This document shows, one piece after another, positions 8,018 through 16,795 of a stretch of DNA of 64,000 bases; the first letter of the stretch is position 1, and the number at the start of each line of letters is the position of its first letter. The DNA lies in NCBI GenBank assembly GCA_016218915.1, contig JACRCQ010000025.1:62001-126000 (forward strand), given 5' to 3'. Source of the stretch: Deltaproteobacteria bacterium (GTDB lineage Bacteria; Myxococcota_A; Polyangia; Polyangiales; Polyangiaceae). The position numbers and the translations under genes are program-made. The notes beneath the pieces are model-generated. The model made no database searches and was not told the origin of the DNA. It was given only the letters and a program-made list of their open reading frames with translations.

Positions 8018-9337
8018 GTGACACATCGGAGCCTGACGATCATCGGACTGCTCGTTGTGGGATTGGGGGTGTCGTGCGGAAGCAGCGACGCAGGGGAAGC
8101 GCCGCTGACGCCGGCTCAGGACGCTTCGACCGAGGCAGGGGGAGCCGCAGGGGCCGCAGGGGCTGCCGGCAATGCTGGAGTCGCTGGAGCTGCGGCAAGT
8201 GCGGGCCAGGCCGGCGCGACCGGATGCCCTGCCTCCTTGCCCGCTGCTGTCGCGTTCGACAACAACGGCTCCCAGTCGTGGCTGCAGATCCAGGGCGATC
8301 CTCCTGGGTCTGACATCGGCACATTCGATCCTTCGGTCCGCAAGGCGATCGACGGCACGATCGTGATGAGCTACTCGAGCGTCAACCTCGCTCGCAACAA
8401 GATCCACACGCGCATCGCGGTCTCGACCGATGGGGTCACGTTCACCTACGCGGCGAGCGCGAACTCGGCGCAGGAGAACGTCGACGTTCCCGCGGACAAC
8501 GACCCGGATTGCCCGGCAGGGACCTGCAAAGGGGCGAACATCGACCATGAGACCTCTGCGCTCCTGGAGGACCCCGGCGATCCGGACACCTCCGCGCGTT
8601 GGAAGGTCTTCACCCACAGCTACGTGATCCTCAAGAATCCGCAGGATCCCAACACGCCAGTGCTCAGGTACGCCTACGGCGACATCAGCGTCGCGACCGC
8701 GCCAGCGCCTTCAGGCCCCTGGTCCGCGCCGTCGCCCGCGATCGGGTGGAAGTCTGCATCTCCAATCTCGTCCAAAGCGCAGACGCTCCTATCTGACCTC
8801 GACGGTATGCAGGATTGCGTGGCGGGGTCCGAGCCCTCGGCTGCGATCGATCCCGCGACCGGCGCCTTGGAGCTCGCGTTCGGTTGCGTCTTCATGGACA
8901 AAGGGGTCGCGTCGATCCGGGTCGAGCTCGTACGCTCGACGGATCATGGCAAGACGTGGGCGCTCGCGCATCGATTGTTGGAGGCCAGCGATTCGGTGTG
9001 TCTTGGAGAGACGGAGCCCCAGATGAATGCGGCGCACCTGTTCGATCGCGGTGGGAGCCGCTACTTGATAGCAACGCCTGCGGGGCCGGTGACGTTCCCT
9101 GGAGGGGGCAAGGGAGCGGCCTATCGCGGATGCTTCGTCTTTCGTCGCACGGACAACGGCATAGAGCGCGATGGCGCAGGTGCGCCGATCGTCTACGGGC
9201 GCATCGATCCGGGCGCAGGCGTCTTCTCCGGTGCGTGCTCGGACATTCCCAATGGCGGGTATGTCGTCTCCGCGCTCTCGGACACTGCACCGAGCCTGTT
9301 CCGGATGTACGGGCCCGTGGCAAAGGAGCTGCCGTAG
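8018..9337 (+). CDS. BNR/sialidase-like lipoprotein with Gly-Ala linker
   Basis: Exported lipoprotein of 439 aa. The signal peptide ends GLGVSC, followed by a linker rich in AGGAAGAAGAAG-type sequence, then a domain with features of five-bladed beta-propeller glycosidases and BNR proteins: IGTFDPSVRKAIDGT, TRIAVSTDGVTF, VRSTDHGKTWAL. The two S/T-x-D-x-G-x-T/W boxes support a carbohydrate-binding or hydrolysing propeller. No catalytic triad was assigned. The GTG start has AGGAGG 6-7 nt upstream, overlapping the end of the pseudouridine synthase gene. The next gene starts 2 bp after the stop, so the four genes from 4441 to 10932 look co-transcribed. Confidence 0.8.
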   Translation: MTHRSLTIIGLLVVGLGVSCGSSDAGEAPLTPAQDASTEAGGAAGAAGAAGNAGVAGAAASAGQAGATGCPASLPAAVAFDNNGSQSWLQIQGDPPGSDIGTFDPSVRKAIDGTIVMSYSSVNLARNKIHTRIAVSTDGVTFTYAASANSAQENVDVPADNDPDCPAGTCKGANIDHETSALLEDPGDPDTSARWKVFTHSYVILKNPQDPNTPVLRYAYGDISVATAPAPSGPWSAPSPAIGWKSASPISSKAQTLLSDLDGMQDCVAGSEPSAAIDPATGALELAFGCVFMDKGVASIRVELVRSTDHGKTWALAHRLLEASDSVCLGETEPQMNAAHLFDRGGSRYLIATPAGPVTFPGGGKGAAYRGCFVFRRTDNGIERDGAGAPIVYGRIDPGAGVFSGACSDIPNGGYVVSALSDTAPSLFRMYGPVAKELP

Positions 9338-9339
9338 GC

Positions 9340-10932
9340 ATGGCGGACCACTTGTGCGAGACCTGCGAAGCCCCGACCACGCCCGACGCGGCGCGGTGCG
9401 AGGTCTGCGTCGGCTTCGATGCTGTCGGAGCTGCGGTCCCTGCGGGGGTAGAGGCGCGCGCGTTCCTATGTCAGGTGTGCGGGGCACCGGGTTGCGTGCT
9501 TCCCGGCCAGCCTCCCCCTGGCTGCGCCGTGTGCGGCAAGGAGATCGAGCTCGCCCCGAGAAACATAGCCTTTCAGCCTGTGCCCGTGCAGCATGACCCT
9601 GGATGGAGCCTCCGTGCAGAGGGGCGTCGCCAGAGGCTCAAGTCCCAGCAGCACGGGCGCAAGGGTTCCTTCTACGATCTAACCGCGGTTCCTCCGGGGC
9701 TGGAGGAGCTGCACCAGGCCGGAACGCACGATGCGAAAGTGGGAGCGCTGCTGGCGCGGGCCTTTGCCGATGCACGCAAGGCTCTTCCATCCCAGCGCGC
9801 CCGCGTGGATGGTGGCGGATATCGCGAGCACGCTGGACAGCTGACAGCACCTCCGATGCTCCAGAAGACGCTGATCTGGATCGCGAGCCGGGCTGTATCG
9901 CTCTACGCCCATCTGAAGGCTCCGACCCGGGCACGACCCTTTGTCGAGCAGGCCTTGGTTCTCGTGTCTGATCCCGGGCTCCGCAATCTTGCGCTGTGCC
10001 AGCTTGCCGGGTTGGCACGGGGAGCCGGCGCCTTCAACGAAGCGGAGCAATGGCTCGGGGCATGCGCCCCTGAGCCTGTGGACGTCGAGCTCGACTCTGC
10101 GTGGCGCGTGATCCGCTGCCATCTTCTCGCGGATCGAGGGAGCTGGGCGGCGGTGACCGAGACCCTGGGAGCGAGCATCGACGACATCCCGGCGAGCCTC
10201 CAGCACTACGTGGCAATGGGGCTCCTGCGGATTGCGTCGCACGAGAATCAATCACGCATGGATTCCGCAGACAAGGAGTTCCTGCGGCTCAACGAGATCG
10301 CCCTGGATGCCGACATCGAGGATTGCCTGCTGCGCGAGCCCAGGCTGGACATCTGCCGCGACGTGATCCGGCGCTATCGCGACGAGCTCGTGCGCAAGGA
10401 AGCAGAGCACCGCAAGGCCGAGCTGCGCCTGGGGCTGATCGCTGGCGCTGCTGGGATCGCCGCGCTCCTGCTCTGCCCCCTCATCGTGTGGTCCGGGCGC
10501 TCGACCACGCTCTCCTGCGATCGGCCCGAGCCACCAAGCGCTTCGTCGCAGCCGCAATGCACCATCATGCGCAGCATTGCCGGCTCCGAGGTGGAGCGGC
10601 TCGACGTGCAAGACCTGCGGGGGGCAGAGGTCCTCGAGTCGGGAAGCAGCAACAAGCGCAACTACACGATCGAGCTGACGCATGGCCGCGGCAAGATGGA
10701 GCTGACGCCGAGCTCGTGTCAGCGATGCGGGGGAGAGACCCGGGGGCGGGCGCAGCGGATCAACGCGTATCTCAAGGACCCGGCAGTCCGGTCGCTTCGA
10801 GAGACTTCGAGCGACCTGGGAGCGACACTCCTCGGAGTCGTGATGGGGTTCGGAGCGCTCGGCCTGCTAGCCTACGCCCTCCTGAAGGTAGCCCACTCGC
10901 TGACCGGACGTCCTTCTTCGAGCTCGGACTGA
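9340..10932 (+). CDS. Zinc-ribbon membrane protein of unknown function
   Basis: A 530-aa protein. The N-terminus has a likely zinc ribbon: CETCEAPTTPDAARCEVC, then CQVCGAPGC and CAVCGK. A helical, TPR-like region follows (about 150-340), then a transmembrane helix near 370-390 (LGLIAGAAGIAALLLCPLIV), an extracytoplasmic domain containing a CQRCGGE pair, and a second helix near the C-terminus (GVVMGFGALGLLAYALL). The topology places the ribbon in the cytoplasm and the 110-residue loop outside. The start at 9340 is the first Met after the preceding stop and begins the Cys-rich domain. I do not recognise the family. Confidence 0.75.
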   Translation: MADHLCETCEAPTTPDAARCEVCVGFDAVGAAVPAGVEARAFLCQVCGAPGCVLPGQPPPGCAVCGKEIELAPRNIAFQPVPVQHDPGWSLRAEGRRQRLKSQQHGRKGSFYDLTAVPPGLEELHQAGTHDAKVGALLARAFADARKALPSQRARVDGGGYREHAGQLTAPPMLQKTLIWIASRAVSLYAHLKAPTRARPFVEQALVLVSDPGLRNLALCQLAGLARGAGAFNEAEQWLGACAPEPVDVELDSAWRVIRCHLLADRGSWAAVTETLGASIDDIPASLQHYVAMGLLRIASHENQSRMDSADKEFLRLNEIALDADIEDCLLREPRLDICRDVIRRYRDELVRKEAEHRKAELRLGLIAGAAGIAALLLCPLIVWSGRSTTLSCDRPEPPSASSQPQCTIMRSIAGSEVERLDVQDLRGAEVLESGSSNKRNYTIELTHGRGKMELTPSSCQRCGGETRGRAQRINAYLKDPAVRSLRETSSDLGATLLGVVMGFGALGLLAYALLKVAHSLTGRPSSSSD

Positions 10933-10935
10933 ACC

Positions 10936-12042
10936 TCAACGATCCTTGAGAATGTCGGCCTGGCCAGTGCCGAGGTAGGGGTGCTTGACCGGCGCACGCA
11001 CCATCCCATCCCATCCAGACCCGAACAGAATCGACCTCACCGGATCGAGATACAGCCCATTTTCGCGATGATCCTTGAGGTCGGCCTTGGAGAAGCTCGT
11101 TCCGTCGTACAGCGCCCCATCGCCAAAGGTCATCAAGGCGAACAGGTCCCCTCGCGCCGTGCTGGTGCCCACTGCGCTCTGCACGTCGAAGAACAGAGGG
11201 ACCTTCTGCACGGTCGCGCGAAGCGAGGCAAGGTCAACCTTCACCGCGAATCGCTGGGTGAACACCCACAAGGCGTTGCTGCGCGACGAGTACCATCCCG
11301 AGACCCAGGTCGAGCTGAGGACTTCCGCCGGGATGCCGGTCACGTTGAGGTCGCGGAATGCGCCTGCCGAATAGGCCATGATCCGCCCGTGGGCGCCCAC
11401 GAGGTACACCGTGTTGCTCGCGTCGGTTCCGACATAGACCACATCGATTCCGCCCGATGGATAACGCTGCATCGTCCATGCGTCGCCGTCGCGCGTGTAC
11501 ATCGCCCGCTGACGCCCTGCGAACGTGACCCGCGCCGCCGATGCCAAGACCGCGCCGCTGAGGTCCTCCCCATCGAGCGCTGGAGCAAGTCCGTATTCCC
11601 AATCCGTGCCGTTGAATCGCGCGTAGGTGCCAGAGGTCCCTGTCACCGCGATCAGGGCTGAAGCGCCTGTCCCACGCACCTGGCATGCGATGGGGTGCTC
11701 CGGCCCGCGCGTCTGGGTGACCTGGTGCGAGCGTGTGATGCGGAAGATCTTGCCGCTGCCTGCGGCCACGATCACGTCCGCGTTGTCCCCGCACAGCACG
11801 GTCGCCCGCACGCGCTCGGGAAGATCCGGGAAGTCGCGCCCTGCCATAGGAGAGGCTGCAACCGCGGCAGGCGGCGTGCCTGTCGTCGCAGCTGGCGGCG
11901 TAGGCTTGCCTTTTGCCGGCGGAGTCGAAGGGGGACGAGGCTGCTGCGGGGGCGGCTTGGGAGGATCCGCGGATGCAACCTGGGGCGAGGCGCAGGCCGT
12001 GGTGATAGCGAGGGCGAGAAGCAAGAGGCGGATGCTACGCAT
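10936..12042 (-). CDS. Lipoprotein with Pro-rich linker and propeller-like domain
   Basis: Exported protein of 368 aa. The signal ALAITTAC is followed by a Pro/Thr-rich linker (about 25-70), then a repetitive beta-rich domain with segments such as NADVIVAAGSGKIFRITR, ASALIAVTGTSGTYARFN and NTVYLVGAHGRIMAYSAG. These look like beta-propeller blades of the kind found in Kelch- or NHL-like lipoproteins. No catalytic motif is visible. It ends 3 bp from the stop of the convergent zinc-ribbon gene. Its function is unknown. Confidence 0.75.
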   Translation of the reverse strand: MRSIRLLLLALAITTACASPQVASADPPKPPPQQPRPPSTPPAKGKPTPPAATTGTPPAAVAASPMAGRDFPDLPERVRATVLCGDNADVIVAAGSGKIFRITRSHQVTQTRGPEHPIACQVRGTGASALIAVTGTSGTYARFNGTDWEYGLAPALDGEDLSGAVLASAARVTFAGRQRAMYTRDGDAWTMQRYPSGGIDVVYVGTDASNTVYLVGAHGRIMAYSAGAFRDLNVTGIPAEVLSSTWVSGWYSSRSNALWVFTQRFAVKVDLASLRATVQKVPLFFDVQSAVGTSTARGDLFALMTFGDGALYDGTSFSKADLKDHRENGLYLDPVRSILFGSGWDGMVRAPVKHPYLGTGQADILKDR

Positions 12043-12087
12043 GGGGCAAGGGTACGATGAAGCACGCGGCAGGGCAATGCGCCGCGC

Positions 12088-12861
12088 TCAGCGGATCGGC
12101 CCTGGCCGGAAGCGCTTCACGGGCTTGACGAACGACAGCAAATCCATGTCCTGCGTGTGGTAGCCGTCGGTCCAGTTGTTGATGATCAGCGGCCGGTGCT
12201 CCGGCGTGGATCGATCCGAAACCACGCCTACGTGCTCGATGCCCGCTCGGTCCGGGAACGTGTCGAGGAACACGATGTCTCCAGGCTTCCAGTCCGCATA
12301 GCCTGAAGGGTCCGCGTCGGTGACCGCAGGGGCAACAGGACGCGCCTCGAACTTGTACTCGAACAGCGGGATCATGTTGCGCACGCGACGGTGGTCGATG
12401 CTCGTGTCCGGGCGATCCACCCATGGGTACACCCGCGTGCGCCGCACGATGTCCTCGTGGACTTCCTTCTGCAGATCGATCCCGGCGTTTCGCATGGCGC
12501 GCACGACGACATCCGTGCACACGCCCATGGTGCGCGGCACGTCACCTCCGGGATAGGGGAGCGTGACGTACGCGCTCTTGTAGGGGTCTGCGTTGAGCGC
12601 GGCCTTGCGTGCCCCCCGCGTCGTGTCGAGCTGGTCGTCGATCCCGTCGCCGTCCGTGTCCTTGGCAGCGCGCGTGCCAGGCGCAGGGCACAGGCTCCTG
12701 AGCTCTGCGTGGGAGTCGTATTCCGGGTAGATCCCCTTGTCCGTGCACGCGGGCTGGGGCGCAGTCCCCGCGTCTTCCGCGCGAAGCCTGGGCGGCGCCG
12801 CGAACACGATCGCTCCAGCTACCAGTGCCGCAGGGATCAACCAGACGAGGCGAGAGCGCAT
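12088..12861 (-). CDS. DUF1287 secreted protein (YijF-like)
   Basis: A 257-aa exported protein: signal peptide (LVWLIPAALVAGAIVFA), a short calcium-loop-like stretch KDTDGDGIDDQLD, then a complete DUF1287 domain. Family landmarks are GGDVPRTMGVCTDVVVRAMR with the conserved Cys, DTSIDHRRVRNM, WKPGDIVFLDT, HVGVVSDRS and IINNW. The Cys-His pattern is like NlpC/P60-type papain-fold hydrolases, so a cell-wall or amide hydrolase role is an inference; the family is uncharacterised. The start at 12861 is chosen because it begins the signal peptide. The upstream frame is shadow sequence of the neighbouring gene. Confidence 0.85.
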   Translation of the reverse strand: MRSRLVWLIPAALVAGAIVFAAPPRLRAEDAGTAPQPACTDKGIYPEYDSHAELRSLCPAPGTRAAKDTDGDGIDDQLDTTRGARKAALNADPYKSAYVTLPYPGGDVPRTMGVCTDVVVRAMRNAGIDLQKEVHEDIVRRTRVYPWVDRPDTSIDHRRVRNMIPLFEYKFEARPVAPAVTDADPSGYADWKPGDIVFLDTFPDRAGIEHVGVVSDRSTPEHRPLIINNWTDGYHTQDMDLLSFVKPVKRFRPGPIR

Positions 12862-12917
12862 CTTCGAGGTCCTACGCGCGGAAGTCCGGTTTTGTTCCCG
12901 GCAAGTCCCACGGGCTG

Positions 12918-14162
12918 TCACGTGCAGTTCTGGTTGCGGCACCGCTTGTCGCCGCCACCCACGTCGCAGCACCAGCCGGAGCCACAGCATTCCTTGGAGT
13001 CGACGCACGATGCACCCCAGTTGCCGCAGCAGATCTTCCCGAGGGAAGTCGTGCCGCACACGTAGGGAGAGCAGCATGTCTGTGCCGAGCAGGGTTGACG
13101 CTTCGGCGTGCAATCCACGCAGGTACCGCCTTGGCAGACGGTGGGCGAAAGGCAACCCGACCCGCCGCAGCACGGAAAGCCGCCAACCCCGCACACGCAT
13201 TTCCCGAACAGGCAGCCCAGTCCAGCGTCGCACCCGTTGCCAGCGCAGCACGGCTGGCTTTCACCGCCGCATGGCTCACAGACCGACGCGTCGCATTCGA
13301 GCCCTGCGTTGCACCCCCCCGCACAACACGCCTGGCCATTGCCGCCACAGCTAACGCACGAGCCGCCCTGGCACACGTGGTTGGCGCCGCAGCCGGTGCC
13401 ATCTGGCAACGGGTTCTGGGTGCAACTGCCTGAGGAACAACCCGCGGAGTTGCAGGCGTCCCCTGTGCAAGCGTTCGGGCAGGAGCCACAGTGGCTCTCG
13501 TCTACCGCGAGATCGGCCTCGCAGCCGTTGGCTTCGTCGCCGTCGCAATCGTCCCAACCGGCCTCGCAGCTCTGGATCGTGCACACGTTGCCCGAACAGG
13601 TGGTGCTGGCATGGCTGCGCTTGCACTCGCACTCGCACTGGTTGTCCACCCCGCCTGCTCCGCACGCCTGCCCCGCAGGACATTCGCCGCAATCGATCGC
13701 GAGGCCGCAGGTGTCGGACACGTAGCCGCAGCTCGCGCCGAGCTGTGCGCAGGTCTTGGCCACACAGCTGCCGGTGCCGCACTGGTTCGGACCTCCGCCG
13801 CCGCAGGTCTCGCCCGACTTGCAGTCACCGCACGCTGTGATCCAGCCGCAGCCGTCCGGTGCCGATCCGCACGTGGCTCCCAGCTGCGCGCAGGTCTTGG
13901 GCATGCATCCGCTCGCATCGCTGAAGCTGTCCAGGTCCCCGTCCGGACCGTCTGGCGTGCTGCCGCCAGTGGCGCCATCCTTCTTTCCCAGTTGCTCTGG
14001 CGGGCCGACGTACTCGTCGAAGTTGACGGCACACGCGCCGATGGCGCAAAGGGCGGCAAGAGCGAGGCCCCTGCCCAACGCGCGGGCGACGCTGCGCGGT
14101 CGATCGCGACAGGCGGGCCGTGAAATCGGCCCTGGTTGCCGCGAACGTGGAGCGCCGAGCAT
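12918..14162 (-). CDS. Cys-rich lipoprotein
   Basis: Predicted 414-aa lipoprotein (ALCAIGAC lipobox) whose mature part is dominated by short cysteine modules: KTCAQLGATCG twice, CGGGGPNQCG, CCAGGCNAG, CCGGSGC and a terminal CCDVGGGDKRCRNQNC. Such EGF- or dickkopf-like Cys-rich surface lipoproteins are abundant in Myxococcota. The gaps between paired cysteines suggest a disulfide-rich rod. Ligand and function are unknown. The start at 14162 is the nearest Met giving a plausible, though long and Arg-rich, signal peptide. It is immediately upstream of the DUF1287 gene on the same strand. Confidence 0.8.
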   Translation of the reverse strand: MLGAPRSRQPGPISRPACRDRPRSVARALGRGLALAALCAIGACAVNFDEYVGPPEQLGKKDGATGGSTPDGPDGDLDSFSDASGCMPKTCAQLGATCGSAPDGCGWITACGDCKSGETCGGGGPNQCGTGSCVAKTCAQLGASCGYVSDTCGLAIDCGECPAGQACGAGGVDNQCECECKRSHASTTCSGNVCTIQSCEAGWDDCDGDEANGCEADLAVDESHCGSCPNACTGDACNSAGCSSGSCTQNPLPDGTGCGANHVCQGGSCVSCGGNGQACCAGGCNAGLECDASVCEPCGGESQPCCAGNGCDAGLGCLFGKCVCGVGGFPCCGGSGCLSPTVCQGGTCVDCTPKRQPCSAQTCCSPYVCGTTSLGKICCGNWGASCVDSKECCGSGWCCDVGGGDKRCRNQNCT

Positions 14163-14329
14163 GCAATCAGCATACGCGTTGAACGATGCGTGCTCAAGCG
14201 GGAGGGCGAATCCCGAAACCGGGGGCAAGTCCGGCCCGCACCTCGTCTCCATCGATGCGCTTCCCAGCCTTGGCTTCTGCGAGGGAGTCCTTCAGCTATC
14301 CAATTCGCAAGGGGCGATCATGCTGGTTT

Positions 14330-14451
14330 CTACAGGTCCGGTTCACGACCCTTCGGGGCGTCCCAGACGGCGACGGTCATGACGACGGGTTCGCTCAGCG
14401 ATCGATCTGGTCGGCCTGCTCGCGGGCCGGGGCTGCCAGCCGCGTCTTCAC
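14330..14451 (-). pseudogene. RelE/ParE-like toxin remnant with internal deletion
   Basis: The GTG start at 14451 overlaps the antitoxin stop by 4 bp (GTGA), as in intact type II modules. Eighteen codons (VKTRLAAPAREQADQIDR) match the usual toxin N-terminus, then a TGA follows. Directly after it, in another frame, comes VVMTVAVWDAPKGREPDL and a stop. This is the characteristic toxin C-terminus, in which a VLAVW-x-A-x-x-GRGP-like ending is normal. About 55-60 central codons are missing, so the toxin cannot be functional. Confidence 0.7.
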
Positions 14452-14690
14452 GAGCGACCCAGAAGTTCCTTCACGAAGTCTTCTGCATCAACGTGGTCAC
14501 CCGCACGGGCAGCGGCGATCCCCTTGTCGATCGCATGATGCAGTGCCGCACGTTCGGCATCGTCGAACCCGTCGTCGTTCTCCATCCGACCATCCACCGG
14601 CTGCTAGTAGACCACCTCCCCCTCGGGCAAGTCGGTGGGCTCGTCGAGCACGAGGCGGCCATTGTGGACGTGGGCCTTGAGCGGTTGCAT
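14448..14690 (-). pseudogene. Antitoxin gene interrupted by an in-frame amber codon
   Basis: The reading frame begins MQPLKAHVHNGRLVLDEP and continues TDLPEGEVVY, the standard N-terminus of a widespread small antitoxin family (NGRLVLDEPTDLPEG). A TAG at 14604-14606 sits where the family normally has a hydrophobic residue such as Leu. The same frame then continues QPVDGRMENDDGFDDAERAA to the expected C-terminus DAEDFVKELLGRS. A single TTG-to-TAG change is the simplest explanation. A short GAGG lies 4-5 nt before the ATG. Internal reinitiation at Met 14585 is possible but would lack the N-terminal domain. Confidence 0.7.
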
Positions 14691-14824
14691 CGCCTCAAAA
14701 TGTAGTGCGAGCGGGGCATGAGGGCAAGCTTGGCCGAACCGCGGCGCGACAACCGTGCGCGCATGTTCAAGCGCTCTTCCGCCGAACCGGTGGCCCCCCC
14801 GCCCCGGCCAGCCCGCCATCCGGT

Positions 14825-14980
14825 CGCACCGTCATCGCCCGCTGCCCGCATCATGTCTGGAATCTGGACCTGACCACGGTCCCGATCGCCGCTGGGTTCT
14901 TGTCTACCTGGTTTCCCTTCGCGCTGCCCCAGTGATCGCCGTTCTACTGGTGGAACCTCCTGATCGTCGACCTCTGCCCA
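14825..14980 (+). pseudogene. Integrase/transposase (rve DDE core) remnant
   Basis: The frame reads RTVIARCPHHVWNLDLTTVP, then about 16 residues to FPFALPQ, a TGA, and in the same frame SPFYWWNLLIVDL. This matches the start of the integrase catalytic core of a common transposase family: pattern RPNHVWxxDxTxVP, then PF-x-WW-x4-VD. The DLTTVP Asp would be the first catalytic Asp. Neither the N-terminal DNA-binding part nor the rest of the core is recognisable. A faint RPHLHGERAPND segment in another frame near 14990 may be the C-terminal RPH motif after a frameshift. Confidence 0.5.
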
Positions 14981-15143
14981 CGAACGACGTTCGCCCGCAT
15001 CTCCACGGCGAGAGGGCGCCCAATGACCCCCTTCGAATCCCTGGTCGACTCTCCAACGGTGCTCTTGAGGGGGTATTGGACTATCATTATGCGCGGCCTA
15101 AACTCAATGGGCCACTGCACCGGACGGGCGTGCGGTATTGTGC

Positions 15144-16271
15144 TCAAGGCAGCCGGGAATTGAAACGCGTGAGCGGACCATCTCGTCGCACCCCATGCAT
15201 GTTCCAGTAGTAGCTCAACGCGCCCGAGTCCCAGTCCCAACAGGCCGCATCGCCTGCGCCATCCAACGCACAGCACAAAGAACCCATGCAAGATAGACTT
15301 CGAGTGCTCGTTATGCCGGGAACCTCGACCGCCCTCCAGGGCTCAGTGTGCTTCTGGGGTCTGCGCCAGCAGTAAGCGCGTCCCCGTTCGTCTGATGCAC
15401 AGCCAAGGTTCCGACCTACTGCCAGTGCCTTGACAGACCCGATGCCCTCAATTCGAACAGTCGGCTCCTCCACGCCATCGCCCCAACACACGATCTTCAT
15501 GTCATCTGCACCGCATCCGAATGCAGCCTCCCCTACTTCCACTTGTCGGAACGGGCTTCCGTGCGGGACCTTGTAGGCCGCCCAGTTGCTGATGCGCAGT
15601 TTCTTGAGATGCCTGAAACGAATGGCGTTGCTGAAGTCGGCTGTCCAGCAGTGAACTTCTCCCTCAGGTCCGAGTGAACATCCCGCATCAGAGGACATCC
15701 GAAAGCTGGAGACTCGCCACGGCATTGTGGTCCACGTCGGATACTCATCACGACGACATTGCAGTGAGTCTCCACCCTGAGCGCATCGCCACCGGTCACC
15801 CAGCGCCAAGCGATTAGCGCCGGGGGGCACGTCCACCGCTGTCGAGCTAGTGCCCTCCCCCGGCCAACAGATCGGTCCACGCTCCGATTCACCACAGAAC
15901 CCGTTCCACGACGAAGCGACGTTGAGCCAATTGCCGCTGTCGACTACCGGTCGGCGCGCCGTGTCCCCCATGATCCAACAACCGAAGTCGGAGAGTCCAG
16001 CACGCACACAGACACCTATTCGCAGCACCAAGACTTGATCGCGCGACGCGGGCGGGATCAAGGGCGAACTGTCCGCGCAGGACGGTCCCGTATTTGGAAG
16101 TTCGAGTGAACCCGATGTTGATGAATGGCTCAACACGTCGCGGTCCGATATCGGGGGTTCTGCGTCCGTTTCTGGCGCGCCCCTCACCTTGCCGCAGCCG
16201 GAACTTCCAGAAATGGCGAATGCGATTGCCATGACGATGCTGGACGGCTTGTGCGTTGGGCGTCGTTTCAT
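15144..16271 (-). CDS. RCC1-like repeat lipoprotein
   Basis: A 375-aa predicted lipoprotein (signal ending SGSSGC, an unusual lipobox with Ser before Gly) with repeated RCC1-type blades: VKALAVGRNLGCASDERGR then AYCW; MSSDAGCSLGPEGEVHCW; VEVGEAAFGCGADDMKIVCW; and others. The Cys-x9-12-CW spacing recurs in each blade, giving a seven-blade-like propeller with disulfides. Base composition is visibly less GC-rich than the neighbours, and it borders the decayed integrase, so recent acquisition is plausible. The start at 16271 begins the signal peptide; upstream frame is open but lacks a signal. Confidence 0.7.
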   Translation of the reverse strand: MKRRPTHKPSSIVMAIAFAISGSSGCGKVRGAPETDAEPPISDRDVLSHSSTSGSLELPNTGPSCADSSPLIPPASRDQVLVLRIGVCVRAGLSDFGCWIMGDTARRPVVDSGNWLNVASSWNGFCGESERGPICWPGEGTSSTAVDVPPGANRLALGDRWRCAQGGDSLQCRRDEYPTWTTMPWRVSSFRMSSDAGCSLGPEGEVHCWTADFSNAIRFRHLKKLRISNWAAYKVPHGSPFRQVEVGEAAFGCGADDMKIVCWGDGVEEPTVRIEGIGSVKALAVGRNLGCASDERGRAYCWRRPQKHTEPWRAVEVPGITSTRSLSCMGSLCCALDGAGDAACWDWDSGALSYYWNMHGVRRDGPLTRFNSRLP

Positions 16272-16576
16272 GGTCCGTTGGCGGGATCGCCGATGTCCTC
16301 CCTTGCACTGTTCGTCCGCGTAGTTCATACGGTGCAGAGTCTGTTGTGCGTCATCCGGAGGCAGAGGGTGGTGCGAGGCACACTCGTCCTTCGGAGCAGG
16401 GGGTGGCTTCGCCCCTTGCTTCCTGCACTTGGAGTACGCTGCACTGTAGCGTGCTACCCCTTCCACCCACAAGCCTGCACCCTGTGCACATACGCGTGTT
16501 TCCAGCCTTCTCTCCTATTCACGTAATCTGTGAAAGCAGTCCATTGGAGGTTCGCTGGGCAAGCAAGGAGGACGCG
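16272..16576. other. Intergenic stretch, no supported gene
   Basis: I see no convincing coding sequence. A hairpin-like AGCAGGGG/CCCCTTGCT pair lies near 16396-16421 without a T-run on either strand. The stretch separates divergent genes and should hold both promoters. It is somewhat less GC-rich than the average. Confidence 0.4.
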
Positions 16577-16795
16577 ATGTCGGAGTCCGACCGTGGCGTT
16601 GTTCTTGGCGTTGGGGTGGTGGGTCTGCTGCTCGCGATCAGCCCATTCGTCTCTGGACGCCGATCGGTGGCGGTGGCACGGGTCGGGAACGATGGACCGG
16701 CAGTTTCTCCGATCGCGCGCGCACCTCGGAGCCCTCGGGGCTGCTGCCATGCTGTGCGCGTTCGGCGTGATCGCCTCGACCGTCGCGTCCGCTGA
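16577..16795 (+). CDS. Possible small membrane protein
   Basis: A 72-codon frame starting MSESDRGVVLGVGVVGLLLA with one hydrophobic helix. Its ATG is preceded at ideal spacing by AAGGAGG, one of the best Shine-Dalgarno sites in the window. It overlaps the next gene's start by about 100 bp in a different frame, and its second half is Arg-rich and looks like shadow sequence. It is either a genuine short leader or membrane peptide, or a frame whose true product is shorter. No homolog is recognised. Confidence 0.35.
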   Translation: MSESDRGVVLGVGVVGLLLAISPFVSGRRSVAVARVGNDGPAVSPIARAPRSPRGCCHAVRVRRDRLDRRVR

